Shown here: positions 9,546 to 16,728 of the stretch, in pieces
Numbering within the stretch: the stretch's first letter is position 1
Layout: each line of letters opens with the position of its first letter
Assembly: GCF_900108855.1 (NCBI RefSeq)
Contig: NZ_FNXY01000006.1
Span: 372,001-436,000, forward strand
Reading direction: 5' to 3'
DNA from: Dyadobacter koreensis
GTDB taxonomy: Bacteria > Bacteroidota > Bacteroidia > Cytophagales > Spirosomataceae
DNA length: 64,000 nucleotides
Notes under the pieces: generated by a model
The model's database searches: none
Seen by the model: the letters and a program-made list of their open reading frames with translations, nothing else
Told to the model about the DNA's origin: nothing
Position numbers and translations under genes: made by a program

Positions 9546-9604
9546 CCGCCGTCCCCAACCAAATATATTTTGCGGAAAAAAGATCATTCTATTTTTCATC
9601 AGCT

Positions 9605-11125
9605 ATGTTAACAGTAGATAAAATAACGAAGAGATTTCCTGGCGTAATAGCTCTGGAAGACGTCAGTCTGGCACTCGAAGCAGGGAAAATTACTGCGCTT
9701 ATCGGAGAGAATGGAGCGGGGAAATCTACGCTGATGAAAGTTCTTTCAGGCATTTATCAGGATTATGAGGGGCAAATTATTTTTAAAGGACAGGTTGTTC
9801 GTTTTTCAAATCCCAGAGACGCGCAGGAGCAGGGCATCGCAATAATACATCAGGAACTCAATCTCATTCCCTATCTGAGTATTACCGAAAATATTTTTCT
9901 CGGGCGCGAGCTGATCACGCAGTATGGCACGCTGGATAAACGGAAAATGAAGCTAAGGACACAGGAATTGCTGGATATGCTGAAACTTGCGGTGAAGCCG
10001 GATACTCTGGTTGCGGGTTTGAAAGTGGGTCAGCAGCAAGTCGTTGAGATCGCTAAAGCATTATTGACGGACTCGGAAGTTATTATCATGGACGAACCAA
10101 CTTCGGCGATCACGGAAAGTGAAGTGGAAGTGCTTTTCGAAATTATTAACGATTTGAAAAAACAGAACAAAGCCATCGTCTATGTCTCTCATAAGTTGGA
10201 TGAATTGTTCCGGATCGCAGACAATTATGTGGTGCTGCGAGATGGTAAATCGATCGAATCCGGCAAAATGGAAGGCATTACCCAGGATTTGCTGATACAA
10301 AAAATGGTAGGGCGAAGTATTCAGGTACAGCGGAAAGCAGTGTGTGAAAATAAGGAAGAAATCCTGATTTCTGTAAAACGATTATTTTTGAAACATCCTG
10401 TACGCCAAAAAGAAGATTTGCTTAAAAACATATCTTTTACAGTCAAAAAAGGAGAAATAGTTGGGATTTTCGGATTGATGGGCGCAGGTAGGACGGAGCT
10501 TTTGGAAACGATTTTCGGTCTGCATCCTTTCATTTCGACAAGCGAAATTCAAATTGAAAATACCAGGGTTATTATCAATTCGCCATCTGACGCGATCAGG
10601 TCAGGGCTGGCTCTGGTTCCGGAGGATCGTAAAAAAGACGGTTTGGTTTTGGGTATGGATGTTAAAACGAACATATGCCTGACTACGCTGCCAGATCTGG
10701 AAGACCGCGGCTTTCTGAGTGATTTAAAGGAAAAGACGCTTTCTGAAAAGTATATCGATGAACTGAAAATTAAAACTCCATCACCTTATCAGCAAGCGAA
10801 GAATCTAAGCGGGGGAAACCAGCAGAAAATTGTTTTGGCAAAATGGCTCGCCACGAAACCGAAGCTTTTGCTTTTGGATGAACCGACACGCGGTATCGAT
10901 ATTCATGCAAAAAGTGAGATTTATAAACTGATTTCAGGCCTGGCAGAGAAAGGGCTGGGAATTATTTTCGTTTCGTCTGAGTTGCCGGAAATTCTTGCAG
11001 TTTCTGATCGTGTCCTGGTTATGGCCGAAGGTGCAATCACTGCTGAATTCTCCTCAATAGAAGCTACGGAAGACGCGATCCTGAAAGCTGCCATACCTAA
11101 ATCTGTATACGAAAACCAGTTATGA
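9605..11125 (+). CDS. Sugar ABC transporter ATP-binding protein (RbsA type)
   Basis: A 506-residue double nucleotide-binding protein. The first half has a canonical Walker A (GENGAGKS, residues 34-41) and Walker B (VIIMDEPTSAI). The second half has the degenerate loop GLMGAGRTEL normal for this family, then the LSGGNQQK signature and LLLLDEPTRGID. It powers import of the sugar bound by the 7966 lipoprotein. The stop overlaps the permease start by four bases (ATGA), so the two subunits are translationally coupled. The 59-bp gap before it shows no clear Shine-Dalgarno. Confidence 0.93.
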   Translation: MLTVDKITKRFPGVIALEDVSLALEAGKITALIGENGAGKSTLMKVLSGIYQDYEGQIIFKGQVVRFSNPRDAQEQGIAIIHQELNLIPYLSITENIFLGRELITQYGTLDKRKMKLRTQELLDMLKLAVKPDTLVAGLKVGQQQVVEIAKALLTDSEVIIMDEPTSAITESEVEVLFEIINDLKKQNKAIVYVSHKLDELFRIADNYVVLRDGKSIESGKMEGITQDLLIQKMVGRSIQVQRKAVCENKEEILISVKRLFLKHPVRQKEDLLKNISFTVKKGEIVGIFGLMGAGRTELLETIFGLHPFISTSEIQIENTRVIINSPSDAIRSGLALVPEDRKKDGLVLGMDVKTNICLTTLPDLEDRGFLSDLKEKTLSEKYIDELKIKTPSPYQQAKNLSGGNQQKIVLAKWLATKPKLLLLDEPTRGIDIHAKSEIYKLISGLAEKGLGIIFVSSELPEILAVSDRVLVMAEGAITAEFSSIEATEDAILKAAIPKSVYENQL

Positions 11126-12096
11126 ATTTACAAAAATACCGGGCTGACCTCATTCGTTTCCAGTCATTTATTGCATTGTTTTTGCTCTGCCTGGCGTTGA
11201 GTATCATGTCTGATAAATTTCTTACCGTTTCCAATGCCTGGAATGTCATGCGGCAGATTTCTGTCAATATTTGCATTTCCACAGGTATGACTTTGATCGT
11301 TTTAACGGCCGGAATAGATCTTTCAGTTGGGTCGGTACTTGCCCTTTGCGGTGCTATAACTGCCGGATTGTTAAGAAACGGGATAGAATTCCCGTCCGGT
11401 AACCTCTTCATCGGTTTCACACTTTTTGGCGCGGTTGTCGCAGGTATTTTAACAGGTTCCGCACTCGGTGCATTTAACGGATGGGCGATCACAAAATTCA
11501 AAGTTCCGCCTTTTGTAGCAACACTTGCGATGCTTACAATTGCCCGCGGCCTCACCATGTTATGGACTCAGGGTTTTCCGATCAGTGGTTTGGGCGACAC
11601 CTTTTTATATTTCGGAACTGGCTGGTTATTGGGTATTCCCGTTCCGGTCTGGATTTCCGGTACCATCGTTTTGATAGCTGTTTTAATTACGAATAAGACG
11701 CGATTGGGAAGATATATTTATGCGATTGGCGGTAACGAAAGTGCTTCAAAATTATCCGGTATCAACGTCAGCAAAGTTAAAATTACCGTTTATACAATTG
11801 CCGGTGCACTCGCAGCAGTCGGAGGAATTCTGGTCACTTCACGGCTTGATTCCGCGCAGCCAAATGCCGGTACCAGCTACGAACTCGACTCCATTGCTGC
11901 GGTGGTTATCGGCGGGACATCGCTGTCCGGAGGGCGCGGGAGCATTTTGGGAACAGTTCAGGGAGCGATCATCATTGGTGTTTTAAATAATGGACTTGTT
12001 CTGTTGAACGTGTCTCCTTTTTGGCAGCAAGTTGTGAAAGGCTTCGTGATTTTACTTGCTGTCATTATCGACAAGTCCAACTCAAAAAACGACTAA
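11122..12096 (+). CDS. Sugar ABC transporter permease (RbsC type)
   Basis: A 324-residue inner-membrane permease of the BPD_transp_2 family with 8-10 predicted hydrophobic segments. Signature stretches are GMTLIVLTAGIDLSVGSVLAL and the coupling motif ALAAVGGILVTSRLDSAQP, followed by YELDSIAAVVIGGTSLSGGRG, all typical of RbsC. It completes the importer with the binding protein, DUF2291 and ATPase. The stop codon overlaps the start of the GH43-like gene by one base (TAATG), which joins transport and extracellular hydrolysis in one transcript. Confidence 0.93.
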   Translation: MNLQKYRADLIRFQSFIALFLLCLALSIMSDKFLTVSNAWNVMRQISVNICISTGMTLIVLTAGIDLSVGSVLALCGAITAGLLRNGIEFPSGNLFIGFTLFGAVVAGILTGSALGAFNGWAITKFKVPPFVATLAMLTIARGLTMLWTQGFPISGLGDTFLYFGTGWLLGIPVPVWISGTIVLIAVLITNKTRLGRYIYAIGGNESASKLSGINVSKVKITVYTIAGALAAVGGILVTSRLDSAQPNAGTSYELDSIAAVVIGGTSLSGGRGSILGTVQGAIIIGVLNNGLVLLNVSPFWQQVVKGFVILLAVIIDKSNSKND

Positions 12097-13007
12097 TGAA
12101 TTTTCGAAATTTTCTCTTGATACTGATTGGTTTAAGTCAGATTTCCTGTTCGAAAGAAAGCTATGTTTTTACGTCGTTTCGAGAACCGGCAACGGATGGT
12201 TTGCATTTGGCATACAGTAAGGATGGATACAATTGGACCGATCTTGGCGGTTCATTCTTGAAACCGGAAGTTGGCGGAAAGCTGATGCGCGACCCGTCAA
12301 TCGTTCGGGCACCGGATGGCGTGTATCATCTTGTCTGGACCACCAATTGGAAAGGTGACAAAGGTTTTGGGTATGCAAATTCAAAAGACCTGATCAATTG
12401 GTCGAAACAGGAATTTATTCCGGTTATGGATCACGAGCCCGATGTCGTCAATGTCTGGGCACCGGAGCTTTTCTACGATGACGTAACTGGTCGGTTTATA
12501 ATCATCTGGGCTTCGACAATTCCTTTCCGTTTTGAAAAAGGGGAGGAAGATGAGAAAAATAATCACCGGATGTATTACACGACCACAAAGGATTTCAAGG
12601 ATTTCTCCAAAGCCGCGCTGTTTTCTGACCCTGGTTTCAGTATTATCGACGCTGTTATAGTCAGGTACGTAAAAGGAAAATATGTTTTGGTCTTAAAAGA
12701 TAATACGCGTCCAAACAGAAATATTAAAGTTGCATTCAGCGAGAAAGTTCTAGGTCCTTTTGAGCATGTTTCTGCACCGTTCACCGGATATCTTACCGAA
12801 GGCCCGACCGTTGCCAAAGTAGGTAATGATTGGCTGATATATTTTGATCAATACCGAAATAAAACGTATGGTGCGGTAAAAACAAGCGATTTCAAAACTT
12901 TTACAGATATATCAAAGCAGGTAAATATTCCGAAAGATCACAAACATGGAACGATCACAAAGATCAGCAACAGGACATTAAATGGGTTAAAGAATCGAAA
13001 AAATTAA
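12096..13007 (+). CDS. GH43-like five-bladed propeller lipoprotein
   Basis: I chose the ATG at 12096, which overlaps the permease stop and gives 303 residues with a lipoprotein signal (LILIGLSQISC). An upstream in-frame start at 12021 would lack a signal. The mature protein looks like a beta-propeller of the GH43/GH117 clan: GKLMRDPSIVRAPDGVYHLVWTT carries the first acidic residue, NVWAPELFYD the second region and LTEGPTVAKVGNDWLIYFD a probable general-acid region. Such enzymes cut arabinose, xylose or related residues from plant or algal glycans. Its coupling to the importer suggests that it releases the sugar carried by that importer. The stop shares the bases TTAA with the convergent AraC gene. 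Confidence 0.75.
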   Translation: MNFRNFLLILIGLSQISCSKESYVFTSFREPATDGLHLAYSKDGYNWTDLGGSFLKPEVGGKLMRDPSIVRAPDGVYHLVWTTNWKGDKGFGYANSKDLINWSKQEFIPVMDHEPDVVNVWAPELFYDDVTGRFIIIWASTIPFRFEKGEEDEKNNHRMYYTTTKDFKDFSKAALFSDPGFSIIDAVIVRYVKGKYVLVLKDNTRPNRNIKVAFSEKVLGPFEHVSAPFTGYLTEGPTVAKVGNDWLIYFDQYRNKTYGAVKTSDFKTFTDISKQVNIPKDHKHGTITKISNRTLNGLKNRKN

Positions 13008-13972
13008 CGACTCTGTTTTAATTTTCCTGGCGAGTTGTAATATTGATTTTTGAAAGCACGGATGAAAGCTGCGTCACTTTCATACCCAACCTGAAAAGCG
13101 ATTTCGTTGATTGGTAGGCTTCCGTCCTGAATCAGATCATAGGCATATTCGAGACGTAAAAGCTGGATATATTTAAAAACAGATGTTCCGAAAAGCTGTT
13201 TGAAGCCGCTTTTTAGTTTGAATTCATTGAGTAAAAAGTTTTTTGAAAGGCCCTCCAATGTGTGTGTCAGGAGATAATTTTTTGATAGGTATTCTCTCAA
13301 TTCAAATAGTTTACTTTCATCTGATTTACTAAGTGGCTTTAAGCTGATAGTTTCACCGTTATTGTAATTATTGAGCGTAAGCAGAACCAATTCTTTCACC
13401 TTCGATCTCAAAAAAGGAATTTTCAACGAATCCGCCACATTCGGGTTTTGGATAAGCTTTAAAGCATTCAGCTGAAAATTATTAATAATGCGATTGGTCT
13501 GAAAAAGTGCAAAGGATGCAAGATTCTGGCTTTCTATAAGTAAGTTTTTGTAATCCGAGCCGCATTCTATAAGTACTTCGTTAAAAAATGCTGGTTTTAA
13601 CCCGACGCAGATGTACTCATATTTTTTCTGCTTCGGAAATAAAAAAGTGCTAACAGGATCAACACAATTAATCAGGTTGAATTGTCCGGAACCCATATTC
13701 ATTCCCGGTTTTAATCCTGAAATATCGGCAGCCGAATTTCCTCTCATCTGAAAATGCAAACTCACATGCGTCGTGTCCTGCAACTTTTCAATCTTTACGT
13801 CGTCATGAAAATCTGACGAAAGGAAAAGGATATCAAAATTTTCGTCCCTTATATTTTTGCTTTGGCAATCAAATTTTCCTTTAAGGGAGCCCGAGGCCTC
13901 TTGCACCGAAAAGTTTTGAACAAACTGCCGGCTTATCAAACTGGAAAATTCATTTCCTTTCAACGTAAACAT
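13004..13972 (-). CDS. AraC-family transcriptional regulator
   Basis: A 322-residue protein with an AraC DNA-binding domain in the last 100 residues: two helix-turn-helices with the end signature EIAFQVGYESDAAFIRAFKNQY. The N-terminal 200 residues are a weakly conserved sensor region. This architecture is typical of Bacteroidota regulators of secondary or metal-related functions, but no ligand can be assigned. It is divergent from the CAT-like gene (70-bp gap), a likely target. It converges with the GH43-like gene and both stop codons lie in the same four bases, 13004-13007. Confidence 0.9.
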   Translation of the reverse strand: MFTLKGNEFSSLISRQFVQNFSVQEASGSLKGKFDCQSKNIRDENFDILFLSSDFHDDVKIEKLQDTTHVSLHFQMRGNSAADISGLKPGMNMGSGQFNLINCVDPVSTFLFPKQKKYEYICVGLKPAFFNEVLIECGSDYKNLLIESQNLASFALFQTNRIINNFQLNALKLIQNPNVADSLKIPFLRSKVKELVLLTLNNYNNGETISLKPLSKSDESKLFELREYLSKNYLLTHTLEGLSKNFLLNEFKLKSGFKQLFGTSVFKYIQLLRLEYAYDLIQDGSLPINEIAFQVGYESDAAFIRAFKNQYYNSPGKLKQSR

Positions 13973-14042
13973 AATCCGTTTCGGTTAACTTTTGCTCCCT
14001 TTGTGCAAGTTCAGACAATGATTTATTCGAGTACTTTGTCCC

Positions 14043-14723
14043 ATGAAAGATACAAAAAACAAAACGAAAATTGAGATCGCAACCTGGAAGAGGCGTGAGC
14101 ATTATGCTTTTTTTAAAAATTTTGAGCAGCCTTTCTGGGGCGTTACAACAGCGGTAGACTGCACCGAAGCCTATCATTATTGCAAAGAGAAAAACCTTTC
14201 ATTTTTTGCTTTCTATCTTCACAAGTCTCTCCTTGCAGCCAATACCATAAAAGAATTTCGGTACAGAATCGAAGGTGACGATGTTTTCGAATACGGGGAA
14301 ATCTCAGGGTCAGTTACAGTTTTGCGGGAAGATGAAACTTTTGGCTTCGCTAATTTTGCCTATCACTCAAATTTTGAATCGTTCAGCGCCGGCATAGAGA
14401 TTTCTTTATCACAAGAAAAGAAAAGTCAAGGTTTGACACCGGATTTTGAGTTGATCAGCCTGATTCATTATTCGGTATTGCCGCTAGTAAATTTCACAGG
14501 TTTTCAACATGCGCAAAAGCTCGGCACAAAACATTCCATTCCGCAAATCGTTTTTGGGAAATTTCATCTTTCGGAAGGTCGTGTAAAACTTCCCGTATCC
14601 GTTCATGTTCACCATGCTTTATGCGACGGAATTCATGTTGGAAAGTTTATTCAGCTATTTGAAGCAGCTTTGGCTATGCAAAATATGGAAACCTATCATG
14701 GCTTTGGCTCATCTGTCGTTTGA
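14043..14723 (+). CDS. Chloramphenicol acetyltransferase-like (CatA fold) enzyme
   Basis: A 226-residue protein of the trimeric CAT family, using acetyl-CoA to acetylate a hydroxyl group. The catalytic His is in the conserved HHxxxDG motif (His190-His191, Asp195-Gly196, followed by IHVGKF). RREHYAFFKNFEQPFWGVT matches the family N-terminus. True resistance enzymes and many chromosomal CAT-like proteins of unknown substrate share these features, so chloramphenicol resistance should not be assumed. Nothing mobile surrounds it. Its 3' end overlaps the convergent PAP2_C gene by 28 bp. Confidence 0.85.
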   Translation: MKDTKNKTKIEIATWKRREHYAFFKNFEQPFWGVTTAVDCTEAYHYCKEKNLSFFAFYLHKSLLAANTIKEFRYRIEGDDVFEYGEISGSVTVLREDETFGFANFAYHSNFESFSAGIEISLSQEKKSQGLTPDFELISLIHYSVLPLVNFTGFQHAQKLGTKHSIPQIVFGKFHLSEGRVKLPVSVHVHHALCDGIHVGKFIQLFEAALAMQNMETYHGFGSSVV

Positions 14724-15346
14724 TATAACCGACTGCTTTGAAGAAATTTTCTGGCACAAAAAACATTGAAATAAGCGAAAAATGGTGCTGCGAGAACATC
14801 CATAGAATAGTGGACGTGCTGAACAAGCAGCAGCAGCCCGACTACGCCCGTGGCAAATAAAACCATCAGTCTGTCATTTTTCTTTTCCAGGCACAGAAAT
14901 ATTAAGAATAAGGTCGCTGTGTGGCCAGAATAAAAAAGATCTTTGGTAATAAATATCTGCCCGTAGAAATAATTACTTAGTGGATCTCTCAGCGGAATAA
15001 GTCCGGCCGGAGCGTCTAACGGGACAAGCGAGATCGTAATAATTCTGGTGAGGCATAAGGCCACATACGACCACAAAAATACAATAAAGAGCATGGGATT
15101 ATTCAAAAAACGAATAGTCGCCAAAGCCACGCAAGACCAGATCAGAATAAAAATAGCTTCTGAGCAATCCTTTGCCGGTAAAATTGAAAGGAGGATATCA
15201 TCGATCTGAATGCCTTCCCGTATTTCTATCGCCTGGAAAAAAGGATTTAAAAAACACGAAATAATACTAAGCGTAAGCACGCCGGAGAAAAGGGTGGTTT
15301 TAAATGATTTATTTTCCCACGTTTTTCTCCATACACTGGAAATCAT
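14696..15346 (-). CDS. PAP2_C (sphingomyelin-synthase-like) membrane phosphatase
   Basis: A 216-residue protein with about six hydrophobic segments. It carries the lipid phosphatase/phosphotransferase motifs SGHTATLFL and HVHYSMDV, where the histidines and aspartate form the catalytic triad of the PAP2_C group, related to sphingomyelin and ceramide phosphoethanolamine synthases. Bacteroidota make sphingolipids, so a role in phospho-headgroup transfer or removal is possible but inferred. The usual N-terminal KxxxxxxRP motif is not obvious. It ends inside the 3' end of the CAT-like gene. Confidence 0.75.
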   Translation of the reverse strand: MISSVWRKTWENKSFKTTLFSGVLTLSIISCFLNPFFQAIEIREGIQIDDILLSILPAKDCSEAIFILIWSCVALATIRFLNNPMLFIVFLWSYVALCLTRIITISLVPLDAPAGLIPLRDPLSNYFYGQIFITKDLFYSGHTATLFLIFLCLEKKNDRLMVLFATGVVGLLLLVQHVHYSMDVLAAPFFAYFNVFCARKFLQSSRLYQTTDEPKP

Positions 15347-15427
15347 ACTCTTTAATGGTGTCTGTCTTATAATTGGTGGTTGTCAGTCATATGCAAGCAA
15401 AAATATTTTTGTTTATAATATTATTGA

Positions 15428-15511
15428 TCACTTATTCTGACTGTAATAATCAACGGTAAAAGTATTCAATTTAGAGCAGACGCGATTTGCCAGATCGGTT
15501 GTTTCCTGCAT
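15428..15511 (-). CDS. Possible 27-residue peptide behind the ATP-grasp gene
   Basis: A complete ATG-to-TGA frame of 27 codons begins 18 bp after the ATP-grasp stop on the same strand. The peptide contains one Cys, several Thr/Ser, Asp and a C-terminal TVDYYSQNK. Short peptides beside ATP-grasp ligases can be substrates (graspetide precursors), but this one lacks a recognised leader or repeated core, and a frame this short arises easily by chance. No Shine-Dalgarno is visible. Confidence 0.25.
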   Translation of the reverse strand: MQETTDLANRVCSKLNTFTVDYYSQNK

Positions 15512-15529
15512 ATCTAATTAATTTATAAT

Positions 15530-16360
15530 CTATTTGCGGGCTTCTATTGTTTTTGATAAAGAGTCCCGGAAATTGACAACAAATTTTTCTCTCAATTCAT
15601 TGCTCAGCAAATCAATGGACAGATACGGATTTAGGTCTTCCAGCTCCACAAGAAGTAAATTCCCATCCTGAGTTCTGCATGCATCGACACGCTGTATTCC
15701 ATGCGAGAGCGCGTTCCAGTCAATAAATTTTCTAGCGAAACCGAGATCCTGCGAAGTCGGTTCATAAAGTGCCAGATCCCAGCGTTTGCTTTTATCCGGA
15801 GCATACAATGCGTATTGAAAATCCTCATCGATGAAATAGAACGAAACTTCGTAAACAAAGTCTACAAAAGGTTGCACAATACTCCCATCAAGATCGATAT
15901 TCAAAAGTTGTGCGGCACTTACGACATGCATGCCAATCGAATCAGCGCCATTTTTTAGTTTGACCATGTATTGGTCAGTGTGTGGCAGACGATAGAGATC
16001 TTCCGGTTTTTCAATAGTCGGGATAACAGGATACCCTTCCCTTGTCATCTCTATCAGATAATCCTTCCCATTCATATCAGCCCTGCCTTGCATGGAATTG
16101 TAGGAGAGAATATTTGTGGAATTAATTCTGCTTTTAAATGCATCGAAATAAGTCTTATAATTCATCACCGGACCGGCATTTCTGAAAATAACCAGATCAA
16201 CGGCGTTCTCAAACTTACATGAATCGCAGGGATGACAAATCAATATTTCAAAATCAGATCGTAAACGGGACGTCAGAAATAGATCTTCCTCGTAATATTT
16301 TCGTCCTTTCGCCTCAAAATATAAATCAGTTAGATATAATATTGATCGTTTCTCTTTCAT
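15530..16360 (-). CDS. ATP-grasp-like ligase of unknown substrate
   Basis: I chose the ATG at 16360 (276 residues, beginning MKEKRSILYL); frames reaching back to 16432 need a TTG start. The N-terminal third resembles a pre-ATP-grasp domain with a CHPCDSC cysteine cluster. The rest fits an ATP-grasp fold: QYMVKLKNGADSIGMHVV for the nucleotide-binding lysine and glycine loop, IVQPFVDFVYEVSFYFID for the acidic hinge, and LLLVELEDLNPYLSID with the Mg-binding E/N set. Family members join a carboxylate to an amine or thiol using ATP. It stands alone between an AraC/CAT/PAP2_C group and the TldD block. The substrate is unknown. Confidence 0.65.
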   Translation of the reverse strand: MKEKRSILYLTDLYFEAKGRKYYEEDLFLTSRLRSDFEILICHPCDSCKFENAVDLVIFRNAGPVMNYKTYFDAFKSRINSTNILSYNSMQGRADMNGKDYLIEMTREGYPVIPTIEKPEDLYRLPHTDQYMVKLKNGADSIGMHVVSAAQLLNIDLDGSIVQPFVDFVYEVSFYFIDEDFQYALYAPDKSKRWDLALYEPTSQDLGFARKFIDWNALSHGIQRVDACRTQDGNLLLVELEDLNPYLSIDLLSNELREKFVVNFRDSLSKTIEARK

Positions 16361-16577
16361 TGTAACCATAACACCATTAAATAGTTCTGCAAGATACAAC
16401 ATCGGGCGAAGCGATGAATTACTTCTTGCCAAATAACATCTGAAAAGTCAGGTAGTTATGCATAATATAATTTTTTCAATATCTTAAATTTATAAACCTG
16501 GAAGCCTGCAATTTCTTGTACCTCCATAGAATGTATGGTTAAATATTTAACAAGTCTTTTCTGGTGGGGTATTTAAT

Positions 16578-16607
16578 AATTTTACCAAAAAAATATTTGG
16601 TAAAATT
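16578..16607. promoter_or_regulatory. 30-bp perfect palindrome upstream of the TldD operon
   Basis: The 12-bp arms AATTTTACCAAA and TTTGGTAAAATT are separated by 6 bp. It lies 121 bp before the first TldD start and 217 bp after the divergent ATP-grasp start. Because the flanking genes diverge, it is more likely an operator than a terminator. The remainder of the gap 16361-16728 is AT-rich and holds no gene that I can support. Confidence 0.5.
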
Positions 16608-16728
16608 GTCATTTTTCGCCTTTTTCTCTATCTTGACAACTGATCAGTATTCCAAATACGATTACAATTTGTGTTATCAAAAATATTATTATTCTTCATC
16701 TTATAATTATAAAGATTAGCCGCAACGA

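Noticed and set aside
12021..12095. 25-residue N-terminal extension of the GH43-like protein
   Set aside because: It overlaps the permease coding end and would hide the lipoprotein signal; the ATG at 12096 overlaps the permease stop and gives a proper lipobox.
2188..13007. Known D-apiose or sulfoquinovose transketolase pathway
   Set aside because: The split transketolase fits, but the kinase and isomerase of the apiose route, and the sulfo-sugar-specific isomerases and reductase, are absent, so neither assignment is supported.
14043..14723. Chloramphenicol resistance gene
   Set aside because: The CAT fold and catalytic His are present, but many chromosomal CAT-like proteins have other substrates and no mobile context is seen, so resistance is not claimed.
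16633..16661. TTGACA resembling a sigma70 -35 box before the first TldD
   Set aside because: No TATAAT-like partner at 16-18 bp, and Bacteroidota housekeeping promoters use TTTG/TAnnTTTG.
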